From assembly GCA_963972175.1 (NCBI GenBank), contig CAXAVP010000228.1, forward strand, positions 1 to 7,000: a stretch of 7,000 nt of DNA, in the 5' to 3' direction. The notes under the pieces were generated by a model that saw nothing but the letters and a program-made list of their open reading frames with translations, did no database searches and was not told the origin of the DNA. This document shows, in pieces, positions 1-6,723 of the stretch. Position numbers and translations under genes: made by a program. This DNA comes from Arenibacter sp963972175. Its GTDB lineage: Bacteria > Bacteroidota > Bacteroidia > Flavobacteriales > Flavobacteriaceae. Every line of letters starts with the position of its first letter. Within the stretch, counting starts at the first letter, position 1.

Positions 1-1069
1 GAATACCAAAAGTATCCATAAAGCATTTTGAGAAGTATGCCGGACTGTTAAATCCGCTGCTATAAGCTATTTCGGAAATGGTCTTTGTATTTTTATGTAA
101 CAATTGTTTTGCTTTATTGAGTCGATATTCCTTGATGAAATTATTGGGCGATTTCCCAATAATTGAAATCATTTTACGGTACAATTGCGATTTACTGTAG
201 CCTAGGTCTTTGCTCAAGTCATTGGCACCAAAATCGGCATTATACCAATTCTTCCCAGTATAGTCCATTAAGGCAATAACAAAACCCTCTTCTCTTGTGT
301 TTAGGGCTTTCATAGCCTCAATGTCCAAAATATTATTTTGATTTTCACTCTCATATAATTCCTTCACCTCACTGGATACCACTATTTTCTCCGAGCCCAT
401 ATTACTAAAATACTCCGCCTTTTTTATAGTATCTTCAAATATGCCATCCTTATCCGTTACCGGAACACCCGCATATAGTCCTATACTTGGCCATAATCCA
501 TTTTTGGGCCGGGAAGACTTATTAATTTTTGCATGTAATGCCTGGGCGCAGTGCACAGCAGCGGTGACGGAATTAAAGGACACTAAAAATTTATATGTAC
601 TTTGTCTTACTAACCTACCTAAAAAGCGTTTTACCAAGAACTGAATTGATGCAGTACATTCTCTGGAATCTTCTATTAATTGCTCGCGGACGAAGCCTTT
701 AAAGAAGGTTCTGTTAACATTAATGACCATTAAAATTCTAAAGGCAGGGTCATTAATAATGTTGAGTTCGGTTTTTTTGGACTTTTCGGGGTCTTCTATA
801 CGGCCCAAAAAGGATTCCACTATGGCACTTTCCACTTCAATTATCCTATGGGGAACATCCCCATGGGCATGATTGTGCATGTCTTGAATAGCCTTTCTAT
901 TGGGTGCTTCTATTAGGCAAAATGCGGTACGGCGCTTCTCGTCGCACCAATAGGTCATTCCCTTGCAGCCATACAAATGCTCTATTTTTAAATCTTCCCT
1001 GTGCATTTGGGCCACGTGGGCTGCTGTAATTTCCTCCGGTATATCATGACGGTCCATGAAAATTGCCAT
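1..1069 (-). CDS. DUF4242 / degenerate cyclase-like / AraC-type HTH regulator (3' end cut by window)
   Basis: Partial protein, 356 residues visible, still open at position 1. Residues 1-80 match the DUF4242 family, whose member SCO4226 binds nickel: MDRHD at 5-9, TYWCDEK at 39-45, AFCLIEAP at 49-56 and HNHAHG at 65-70. Residues about 105-240 follow the order of a class III nucleotide cyclase: a beta strand at 111-118, FLVSFNS at 161-167 (cyclases have FLATFDG), PSIGLYAGVPV at 194-204, then a helix and KIVVSSEVKEL at 228-238. The metal Asp and the catalytic Asn/Arg expected in cyclases are not where I would place them, so I infer a non-catalytic sensor. Residues about 258 to the end are an AraC-type double HTH, with helices near 283-300 and 331-350. 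The ATG at 1069 is the natural DUF4242 start; the upstream sequence is A-rich without a clear ribosome site. The probable role is a DNA-binding regulator responding to a metal or small ligand. The DUF4242 and HTH calls are firm; the cyclase resemblance is tentative. Confidence 0.85.
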   Translation of the reverse strand, partial: MAIFMDRHDIPEEITAAHVAQMHREDLKIEHLYGCKGMTYWCDEKRRTAFCLIEAPNRKAIQDMHNHAHGDVPHRIIEVESAIVESFLGRIEDPEKSKKTELNIINDPAFRILMVINVNRTFFKGFVREQLIEDSRECTASIQFLVKRFLGRLVRQSTYKFLVSFNSVTAAVHCAQALHAKINKSSRPKNGLWPSIGLYAGVPVTDKDGIFEDTIKKAEYFSNMGSEKIVVSSEVKELYESENQNNILDIEAMKALNTREEGFVIALMDYTGKNWYNADFGANDLSKDLGYSKSQLYRKMISIIGKSPNNFIKEYRLNKAKQLLHKNTKTISEIAYSSGFNSPAYFSKCFMDTFGI

Positions 1070-1079
1070 ATACTTTCTT

Positions 1080-1089
1080 TTGTATACAA
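1080..1089. promoter_or_regulatory. 10-bp palindrome TTGTATACAA just upstream of the DUF4242-AraC gene
   Basis: A perfect 10-bp palindrome that ends 10 bases before the regulator's start codon. A site here would fall in the 5' leader or core promoter and could serve as an operator. A palindrome this short can arise by chance in AT-rich DNA, so the regulatory role is inference. Confidence 0.2.
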
Positions 1090-1131
1090 TTTAGTGATTT
1101 TAATCTAGTTATGGATTCATTTCCACTATTC

Positions 1132-1142
1132 ATTTGCCAAAT
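1132..1142. promoter_or_regulatory. 5-1-5 inverted repeat ATTTG-C-CAAAT upstream of the regulator
   Basis: A perfect 5-bp inverted repeat around a single central base, 63 bases upstream of the regulator's start codon and about 180 bases before the MFS start. The position suits an operator near the -35 region of the leftward gene. Nothing else supports it. Confidence 0.15.
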
Positions 1143-1323
1143 ACAGCGTTCTTTTTAGTAGTTGCCGCCCAAGACGTTGCATAGCTCCTTTTTGGGGCTT
1201 AATAACCCTTCCCTGACCAATCGAGGCAGCAAGAATAAAGCCTTCAAAGAAACCGATTAACTTGGACTGTCGTGCCTAAATGAATATCTTGTAACATTTA
1301 AATATCCACTATTGTCATTGCCT

Positions 1324-2634
1324 ATGAAGCCCATTCATTACACGGAAAAGCTATATGATTATTTAAACAACGAGGAAGACGCTAGAATCTGTAAGGATAT
1401 TAATGAGGATGCCTGTAAATATACCCCCAAGAATTACTTTTTGCTAATGCTCAGCAACATCTTTACCAAATTGGGTGATACTCTAAGTAATCCTAAAACC
1501 GTTTTGGCGTGGGTAATGAGCTATATAAATGCACCTGTATACCTAATAAGTTTTATTGTTCCTATCCGTGAATCGGGCTCCATGCTTCCGCAAATTCTAA
1601 TTGCGAGTTATATTCGAACCAAGAGTAAACGTAAATGGGTATATGTAATTGGGGCCGTATTGCAATGTGCATCCATGATTGGCATTGGTTATGTTTCCTT
1701 GACCACCGAGGGGGTATTGGCCGGTTGGCTTGTTATTTTTTTCCTTGTCACCTTTAGCCTCTCCAGGGGCTTGTGTTCGGTGGCTTCCAAAGACGTATTG
1801 GGCAAAACCATCCCCAAGACCCGTAGGGGCAAACTAAAAGGGTATACCGTTGCCGTATCGGGAATTCTGGTATTGATTGCCGGTCTGTATTTGCTTTACA
1901 AGTCCAACAAGGATACCGGTATCCTTTTCTATAGCTACCTCATATTTTTCGCCAGTGCCATGTGGTTAATATCCGCTTTTATCTACTCCATGGTCCGTGA
2001 ATTACCAGGGGAAACCTCCGGTGGCAGAAATGGATGGAAAGAAGCGTTTAGACGTATGGACATAGTGCGTTCTGATCGACATTTTAGGCAGTTTATCATT
2101 GCGCGTTCCCTCCTATTGTGTTCCGCTTTAACGGCACCTTTTTATGTACTATTGGCCCAAACCTATCTGGGAAAAGAGAGCTACCTCTTGGGGCTATTCA
2201 TTATTGCAAACGGACTCGCCTCTGTAATCAGCGCCCCCATTTGGGGCAAAATGGCCGATAAGTCGAGCAGAAATGTAATGGTTTTTGCCGCCGTAATAGC
2301 CTCACTCCTGGGGATAATAATGTTTGTTCTTATCAGCTATATACCCTGGGCCCGAAACGAATATTGGTTGTACCCTATCGCTTTTTTTGTGCTAGGTGTA
2401 GCCCACAGCGGGGTTCGTATGGGTAGAAAAACCTATATAGTGGATATGGCCGGCGGAAATAAGCGGACAGATTACGTAGCCGTGAGCAACACCATTATAG
2501 GATTCATCCTACTGATTACCGGCGGGATCAGTGCGACTGCAGCAGCTATCTCCACCGAAGGTATCATTTTGGTTCTCTCCCTTTTTGGGGTGGCTGGCGC
2601 CTATGTAAGCTCCAAACTGCCCAATGTGGAATAG
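1324..2634 (+). CDS. Major facilitator superfamily (MFS) transporter, substrate unknown
   Basis: A 436-residue inner-membrane protein. A soluble N-terminus of about 45 residues (MKPIHYTEKLYDYLNNEEDA) precedes roughly eleven or twelve hydrophobic segments, near 68-96, 105-125, 131-150, 175-192, 200-222, 258-280, 288-305, 318-338, 348-362, 388-408 and 412-430. Between two C-terminal-half helices, GKMADKSSRN at 308-317 resembles the basic MFS loop motif (GxxaDrxxRr). Other marked stretches are VPIRESGSMLPQ at 79-90 and a polar basic central loop at 225-256 that separates the two halves. The length suits an MFS protein. The start is taken as ATG 1324; an in-frame TTG at 1312 would add four residues, and a stop at 1258 closes the frame upstream. 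No ribosome site is visible. It is divergent from the regulator at 1-1069, which might control it, but this is inference. The substrate cannot be told. Confidence 0.85.
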   Translation: MKPIHYTEKLYDYLNNEEDARICKDINEDACKYTPKNYFLLMLSNIFTKLGDTLSNPKTVLAWVMSYINAPVYLISFIVPIRESGSMLPQILIASYIRTKSKRKWVYVIGAVLQCASMIGIGYVSLTTEGVLAGWLVIFFLVTFSLSRGLCSVASKDVLGKTIPKTRRGKLKGYTVAVSGILVLIAGLYLLYKSNKDTGILFYSYLIFFASAMWLISAFIYSMVRELPGETSGGRNGWKEAFRRMDIVRSDRHFRQFIIARSLLLCSALTAPFYVLLAQTYLGKESYLLGLFIIANGLASVISAPIWGKMADKSSRNVMVFAAVIASLLGIIMFVLISYIPWARNEYWLYPIAFFVLGVAHSGVRMGRKTYIVDMAGGNKRTDYVAVSNTIIGFILLITGGISATAAAISTEGIILVLSLFGVAGAYVSSKLPNVE

Positions 2635-2662
2635 AACTGCTCCCACTTATAAATACTTCTGC
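2635..2662. other. 28-bp convergent gap between MFS and ATPase genes
   Basis: The MFS and ATPase genes converge with only 28 bases between their stop codons. I found no GC-rich stem followed by a T run on either strand, so no intrinsic terminator can be called. The two transcripts may overlap at their 3' ends. Confidence 0.6.
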
Positions 2663-4657
2663 TTATTTATCAAGCTCAAAGCGAAGCAATCGAAGGGCGT
2701 TGAGTACTACCAAAAGAGTAGAACCCTCATGCATAGCCACTGCCACACCTATTTTGGCAAATCCCATTAGGGTTGCAGGAATTAGAATGGCCACTACCCC
2801 CATACTTATCCAGAGGTTTTGTTTTATGATTGCCTTGGACTGTCTACTTAGGCCAATTACAAAAGGTAGGCTTTCTATTTTATCGGACATGAGGGCCACA
2901 TCCGCTGTTTCCAAAGCCACATCACTGCCTGCGGCTCCCATGGCAACCCCCACTGTACTACTGGCCATGGCAGGGGCATCATTAACACCATCGCCCACCA
3001 TAGCTACTTTACTTTCTTTTTCTTTTAGCTTCCCCACAACCTTTACCTTGTCCTCGGGAAGTAAATTGCCCATGGCCTCGGTAAGCCCAATTTGCCTAGC
3101 TATGGAATCGGCAACCCCTTGATGGTCACCTGTCAACATAACCATTTTGTTAATTCCTATTTTCTTCAATTGTTCCAAGGTGGCTGCCGTAGCTTTACGT
3201 GGGGTATCCATAACGCTTAACAAACCAATCAGATTATTACGGTACCCAACCAGTATTACGGTATGTCCGTCCTGTAACAGTACATCCATTTTTTTAGCAG
3301 TATCCCCATCAATATGAATCTTGGCATCCTTTATCAGTTGAGGATTTCCTATATACACTTTGTCTCCGTTGTACAAGGCCTCTACCCCCTTTCCCTGAAC
3401 CACCTTTAGCTGGGAGGATTGTTGCTTCCTTTTTACCCCGTATTCCTCTACAAGGTCCTTGGAAATAGCTTTGGCCAAGGGGTGGGGACTTAAGCTTTCC
3501 ACATCCAAGACCAACTCCAGAAACTCTTTATTGCTAAAACCGTTCATGGGATGTGTATTGGTAAGCCTCGGCTTTCCTTCGGTCAGCGTCCCGGTTTTAT
3601 CAAAGGCAATAGTCCTAAGGCTGCCCAACTCTTCCAAAGCAAGTCCCCCCTTTATAAGCACGCCTTTTTTGGCTGCCCTAGCTATGGCACTAAGCACTGC
3701 GCTAGGGGTTGAGATTGCCAGGGCACATGGACTGCCAGCAACCAATACGGTTATGGCCCTATAAAAGCTTTCCCTTGGGGTTTCATCCAAGAATACAAAC
3801 GAAAAACATAGACCTAGAACCAATATAACAACAGTGGGTACAAACCATTTTTCAAATTTTTTCGTTAGTCGTTGCGTGGGCGACTTTCTGGTTTCTACGG
3901 TGCTCACCATTTTTATCAGTCGTGAAATGGTGGCATCCTCATTGATTTTTAGCACTTGAACCTCAAGTACATCGTTCCCGTTAATAGTCCCCATAAAAAC
4001 ACTGTGCTGTGAATCTATTCCCTCAAAATTGGTAATTGGGGTATTTGGAGGGAGAGCGGTCTTATCTATGGGAATACTCTCCCCAGTAATCGGCGCTTGA
4101 TTGATACTACTACTACCCTTTACAATAACCCCATCAGCAGCAACTTTACTATTGGGCCTTACCACAATAATATCGTTCAGCTTTAATTTCCCCACCGGAA
4201 CTTCCCTAATATCATCCCCAACTTTTAACAAAGCGGTTTTCGGGGACAGCTCGCCCAATGCTTTAATGGACTTTTTGGCCTTGCCCATGGCGTAATGTTC
4301 CAAAGAATGGCCTAAACTAAACAAGAACAATAAAAGTGCCCCCTCTCCCCAGCTATCAATAAAAGCGGCGCCTATAGCGGCAACGATCATTAAAAAATCG
4401 ATTTCAAATTCGCCTTCACCTATTTTCTCCAAGGCTTCGAGCAAAACATAAAATCCTCCAAAAAAATAAGCTGCTATATAGCTTATCAAAGCTGCCCATT
4501 CTGGAACTTGGGCTTGGGTATGCAGAACAAGCCCTAAAAAAAAGAAAAAACCACTTAAAATTGAAAAATAAAGTTCGGTGTTTTCTCCAAAAACCCCACC
4601 ATGCGCATGGTCATGGGTGTGATTGCTTAATTTACCGTGTTGCTTTTTATTGGACAT
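2663..4657 (-). CDS. P1B-4-type heavy-metal translocating P-type ATPase (predicted Co2+/Fe2+ or related efflux)
   Basis: A 664-residue integral membrane ion pump that uses ATP to export a divalent metal. All P-type hallmarks are present: actuator TGES at 191-194, phosphorylated D353 in DKTGT, the P1B HP dipeptide at 392-393, TGD at 509-511 and hinge GDGVND at 555-560. The membrane metal motif is SPC at 309-311, with HEGST at 643-647 in the last helix pair. This combination marks the P1B-4 class (CoaT/CtpD/PfeT/FrvA); copper and zinc pumps have CPC. There is no N-terminal HMA domain. Instead residues 7-20 are His-rich (HTHDHAHGG at 13-21), a possible metal-binding tail. Hydrophobic segments lie near 30-48, 54-74, 86-120 (two), 270-290, 300-322 and 613-655 (two). 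A Fur-family gene sits 54 bases upstream on the same strand, suggesting one operon under metal control. Stop codons upstream in frame fix the ATG at 4657. The exact metal is inferred. Confidence 0.93.
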   Translation of the reverse strand: MSNKKQHGKLSNHTHDHAHGGVFGENTELYFSILSGFFFFLGLVLHTQAQVPEWAALISYIAAYFFGGFYVLLEALEKIGEGEFEIDFLMIVAAIGAAFIDSWGEGALLLFLFSLGHSLEHYAMGKAKKSIKALGELSPKTALLKVGDDIREVPVGKLKLNDIIVVRPNSKVAADGVIVKGSSSINQAPITGESIPIDKTALPPNTPITNFEGIDSQHSVFMGTINGNDVLEVQVLKINEDATISRLIKMVSTVETRKSPTQRLTKKFEKWFVPTVVILVLGLCFSFVFLDETPRESFYRAITVLVAGSPCALAISTPSAVLSAIARAAKKGVLIKGGLALEELGSLRTIAFDKTGTLTEGKPRLTNTHPMNGFSNKEFLELVLDVESLSPHPLAKAISKDLVEEYGVKRKQQSSQLKVVQGKGVEALYNGDKVYIGNPQLIKDAKIHIDGDTAKKMDVLLQDGHTVILVGYRNNLIGLLSVMDTPRKATAATLEQLKKIGINKMVMLTGDHQGVADSIARQIGLTEAMGNLLPEDKVKVVGKLKEKESKVAMVGDGVNDAPAMASSTVGVAMGAAGSDVALETADVALMSDKIESLPFVIGLSRQSKAIIKQNLWISMGVVAILIPATLMGFAKIGVAVAMHEGSTLLVVLNALRLLRFELDK

Positions 4658-4694
4658 TAATCATTGTTTTAAAACAAAATTACCATTAATGTCC
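4652..4694 (-). promoter_or_regulatory. Inverted repeat GGACATTAAT / ATTAATGTCC spanning the ATPase start codon
   Basis: Perfect 10-bp arms at 4652-4661 and 4685-4694 are separated by 23 bases. In the leftward transcript the second arm contains the ATPase AUG (AUUA-AUG-UCC), so a hairpin would bury the start codon. Between the arms lies a second perfect palindrome, TTGTTTTAAAACAA at 4664-4677. The element could be a DNA operator for the neighbouring Fur-family protein, a translational switch, or both. The repeats are seen directly; the function is inference. It is unlike the classical 7-1-7 Fur box. Confidence 0.45.
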
Positions 4695-4711
4695 GTGCAA
4701 TGGTTGTGCAT

Positions 4712-5125
4712 TTACCCACTACAACTATCGCAAATCCCTTTAATGAGCATATTGATGTCTTCGGGCACAAATCCATCCGGGAGATTAATTTGTGGTATCC
4801 TATGCTCCGTTAAACATATAGTTTCATTGCAATGCGTACAATGAAAGTGCAAATGAAGATCCGAGTGCTTTTCCGCCCGATGTTCATGTGAACATAAGGC
4901 GTATTTGGGAATTCCAGTTCCATCATCAATTTGATGGACTATTCCCTTTTCCTCAAAAGTTTTTAGGGTCCTGTAAAGAGTAGTCCTTTCCGATTTATCA
5001 AAATACTCCTCTATCAGACTTAGACTAACCGCCGCATTCTGTGATGCCATAAATTGATAGATCAAAATACGCATCGCAGTTGGTCTTATTCCCAAATCCT
5101 TTAAATGTTTTTCAATTTCTTGCAT
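4712..5125 (-). CDS. Fur-family metal-responsive transcriptional repressor
   Basis: A 137-residue cytoplasmic regulator. Residues 1-75 form the winged helix: LGIRPTAMRILIYQF at 11-25 is the first helix pair, SERTTLYRTLKTFEEKGIV at 45-63 the recognition helix and turn into the wing, and IDDGTGIPKYAL at 66-77 the wing. Residues 80-137 are the dimerisation and metal region: a His-rich stretch with H87, H91, H93 and H95, then CxxC at 96/99 and a second CxxC at 132/135, the pair that holds structural zinc in many Fur proteins. The length is typical (130-150). The start is ATG 5125 because the helix-first N-terminus (MQEIEKHLKD) fits the family; a TTG 60 bases upstream would add a hydrophobic stretch that family members lack. 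It is co-directional with the P1B-4 ATPase 54 bases downstream. Sequence alone does not tell Fur, Zur, PerR or another specificity; the efflux-pump context suggests sensing of the exported metal or of peroxide. Confidence 0.93.
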   Translation of the reverse strand: MQEIEKHLKDLGIRPTAMRILIYQFMASQNAAVSLSLIEEYFDKSERTTLYRTLKTFEEKGIVHQIDDGTGIPKYALCSHEHRAEKHSDLHLHFHCTHCNETICLTEHRIPQINLPDGFVPEDINMLIKGICDSCSG

Positions 5126-5168
5126 ATCAACCTGTTCCCTAGAGGATTTCCATAATAGTAGATTTACA

Positions 5169-5327
5169 CTAAAAACCAATACCAAACTGGAATAGCAAGG
5201 TATTATTTTCTACGCTATCCTTAAAATAGTAGATGAAATAAAGTGCCGTACCCCTCTTATTCCACGTCCCATTTGTATCCAAGCTGCCACTAAAGTAGGG
5301 CCAACTAAATATTGTATTAAATAACAT
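5169..5327 (-). pseudogene. Probable C-terminal remnant of an outer-membrane beta-barrel protein
   Basis: A leftward reading frame of 52 codons (first ATG at 5327; an upstream in-frame stop lies near 5348) ends 43 bases before the fur start. Its product reads IFSWPYFSGSLDTNGTW from residue 6, then RGTALYFIYYF at 25-35, and closes with LLFQFGIGF. Alternating aromatic and hydrophobic residues and a C-terminal Phe are typical of the last strands of Gram-negative outer-membrane barrels. No signal peptide or N-terminal body is present, so I read it as the tail of a gene whose front was deleted. Another possibility is a genuine short protein. No specific family is recognised. It has the same orientation as fur and the ATPase, so the lost gene may once have led the operon. 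Confidence 0.35.
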
Positions 5328-5400
5328 TCTTACTACACCTATGTATTACCTATAATACTACACTATAACAATTTATACCTTTAAAATTTTGTACATTTAA
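5308..5400. promoter_or_regulatory. AT-rich divergent promoter region with short repeats upstream of the hydrolase
   Basis: The 90 bases before the hydrolase are much more AT-rich than the flanking genes. They hold an inverted repeat GTATTA-CCTA-TAATAC at 5343-5358 and a direct repeat TACTACAC at 5331-5338 and 5356-5363, 25 bases apart; a further GTATTA lies at 5314-5319. Near matches to the Bacteroidota -7 element TAnnTTTG are TACCTTTA at 5376-5383 and TACATTTA at 5392-5399, both for rightward transcription, but no paired -33 TTTG is evident. The region very likely contains the hydrolase promoter; the exact elements are uncertain. Confidence 0.35.
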
Positions 5401-5415
5401 AGAAAAGCAACCAAC

Positions 5416-6723
5416 ATGAAAAAAACCTTTCCACACCGAGCTATTCTTTCTACCATCACCTTTGTTTTTTTTATTCTTAGCAGCACACTAAATGCCCAAA
5501 CTGCTCCCTTTATATACGGAGATCCGCTTCCGGATGCTCCTGAGTTGGCCGTTAGGGGCGACTATAAGGTGGGGGTTAAAAGTTTGCAATTCATAAATAA
5601 GGACGTGATAAATATTTTAAAGTCCGAAAACGGTATAGATCCTCTTTACGATCGTCCCTTAAGGGTGGAGGTCTGGTATCCGGCTATATTGGACAAGGCC
5701 GTAGAAGAATTTGTCACCTACAATGAGGTGATGGGAACTGCCAATGACTCCTTAAGACCTTTAACACCCTTTACCTTTAAAGGCAGGGCAGCTAGAGATG
5801 CCCCTCCTTTGGCCGTAAATGGCCCTTATCCTCTATTGGTAGTATCCCATGGTTATGTGGGATCCCGATTTCTTATGACCTATCTCACCGAAAATTTAGC
5901 TTCCAAAGGCTATGTGGTGGTGGCCATAGACCATACAGAATCTACTTTTAAGGATGCCAATGCCTTTCACAGCACTTTGCTGAACCGAGCCAAGGATATC
6001 TCCTTTGTAATAAATGAAATGGCCGAAATAGGAAAAAATGGAAAAGAACATTTTTTATCCGGCATAGTCAATTCAGACAATATTGGTATCATTGGTTATT
6101 CTATGGGAGGATATGGGGTATTAAATGTGGCCGGAGCCGGATATAGTGATGGTCTCGCTGGTTTTTTCACCAAGATGACGGGAGGTAGCAAGGCTATTTA
6201 TGACCTTACTATGGGTAATCCATCATATCCTAAGGTAGACCCACGGATAAAAGCGGTAGTGGCTTTTGCACCTTGGGGAATGGAGCGGGGCGTCTGGGAT
6301 ATGAATGGATTGAAAGGCCTTAAAACACCCACCTTTTTTATTGCTGGTAGCCTGGATGATATTTCAGGATACGAGAAAGGAATCAAAGCTATTTATACTG
6401 GGGCCGTAAATGCTGATCGCTACTTATTAACATATATGAATGCCAGACATAATGTAGCCCCCAATCCGCCGCCGGTGGAATCTTTACAAGAAGGCCTGCA
6501 TATAGATGAATATTACAGATACGCCGAACCGAGCTGGGATGAGCGAAAAATTAATAACGTTAACCAACATTTTTTAACGGCCTTTTTGGGAATTCACCTG
6601 AAACAAAAAGATTATTCAAAATATTTGGAGATACAGGAAAATTCCAATGAGGAGGATTGGACCGGCTTTAAACCACGTTCCCCCACCGGAATGGAATTGC
6701 TGCACGCCACAGCTGTGGATTAA
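5416..6723 (+). CDS. Secreted alpha/beta hydrolase (dienelactone hydrolase / PAF-acetylhydrolase-like fold)
   Basis: A 435-residue exported serine hydrolase. Residues 1-27 are a Sec signal peptide (MKKTFPHR, hydrophobic core 9-22, cleavage expected after LNA, before Q28), with no lipobox Cys, so a soluble periplasmic or secreted enzyme is expected. Residues 80-100 (PLRVEVWYPA) and 137-149 (YPLLVVSHGYVGS, oxyanion region with H145-G146) resemble the PAF-acetylhydrolase/dienelactone hydrolase group. The nucleophile elbow is GYSMGG at 227-232 with S229. The likely acid is D314 or D315 in GSLDD, and the likely base is H345 in ARHN. An insertion between elbow and acid (about 240-290) may form a lid. 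The C-terminal tail past about 395 is polar. The start at ATG 5416 gives a well-formed signal peptide. The substrate, perhaps an ester or lipid, cannot be deduced. It is divergent from the fur operon and followed by an unrelated RNA-modification gene, so it is probably monocistronic. Confidence 0.88.
   Translation: MKKTFPHRAILSTITFVFFILSSTLNAQTAPFIYGDPLPDAPELAVRGDYKVGVKSLQFINKDVINILKSENGIDPLYDRPLRVEVWYPAILDKAVEEFVTYNEVMGTANDSLRPLTPFTFKGRAARDAPPLAVNGPYPLLVVSHGYVGSRFLMTYLTENLASKGYVVVAIDHTESTFKDANAFHSTLLNRAKDISFVINEMAEIGKNGKEHFLSGIVNSDNIGIIGYSMGGYGVLNVAGAGYSDGLAGFFTKMTGGSKAIYDLTMGNPSYPKVDPRIKAVVAFAPWGMERGVWDMNGLKGLKTPTFFIAGSLDDISGYEKGIKAIYTGAVNADRYLLTYMNARHNVAPNPPPVESLQEGLHIDEYYRYAEPSWDERKINNVNQHFLTAFLGIHLKQKDYSKYLEIQENSNEEDWTGFKPRSPTGMELLHATAVD

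Larger units (their letters stand above)
1070..1323. other. Divergent intergenic spacer between the AraC-type regulator and the MFS gene
   Basis: This spacer of about 250 bases separates two divergently read genes, so it should carry both promoters. I saw no open frame with recognisable protein sequence. A stop at 1258-1260 lies in the MFS frame, which limits how far upstream that gene could start. No convincing match to the Bacteroidota -7 element (TAnnTTTG) with a paired -33 TTTG was found for either gene. Two short palindromes lie on the regulator side and are listed separately. Confidence 0.7.

Noticed and set aside
441..644. Open plus-strand frame of 67 codons
   Set aside because: It lies antisense within the DUF4242-AraC gene, whose minus-strand frame has recognisable domains throughout. 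The plus-strand product has no family features.
1190..1210. GGGGCTTAATAACCC as a terminator-like hairpin in the left spacer
   Set aside because: The stem is only about three base pairs, no gene ends there, and there is no suitable T tract.
1312..1323. TTG start for the MFS gene four codons upstream
   Set aside because: ATG 1324 is available, and there is no ribosome site favouring the TTG. The alternative cannot be excluded.
2700..3122. Plus-strand frame of 140 codons, and similar ones at 3459-3764 and 4101-4295
   Set aside because: All lie opposite the ATPase, which shows every P-type motif in order. They are low-complexity Ser/Thr/Ala/Leu shadow translations.
4652..4694. Reading the fur-ATPase inverted repeat as an intrinsic terminator
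   Set aside because: The stem is AT-rich, no T run follows it, and it runs into the ATPase coding sequence, so an operator or translational role fits better.
4623..4844. Plus-strand frame of 73 codons across the ATPase-fur junction
   Set aside because: It is antisense to the ends of two well-supported genes and has no recognisable sequence features.
5126..5185. N-terminal extension of the Fur protein from a TTG at 5185
   Set aside because: The added 20 residues (MVLVFSVNLLLW...) are hydrophobic, unlike Fur N-termini, and overlap the end of the barrel remnant frame. ATG 5125 gives the normal length.
6198..6386. Minus-strand frame of 62 codons
   Set aside because: It is antisense to the core of the alpha/beta hydrolase and has no support of its own.
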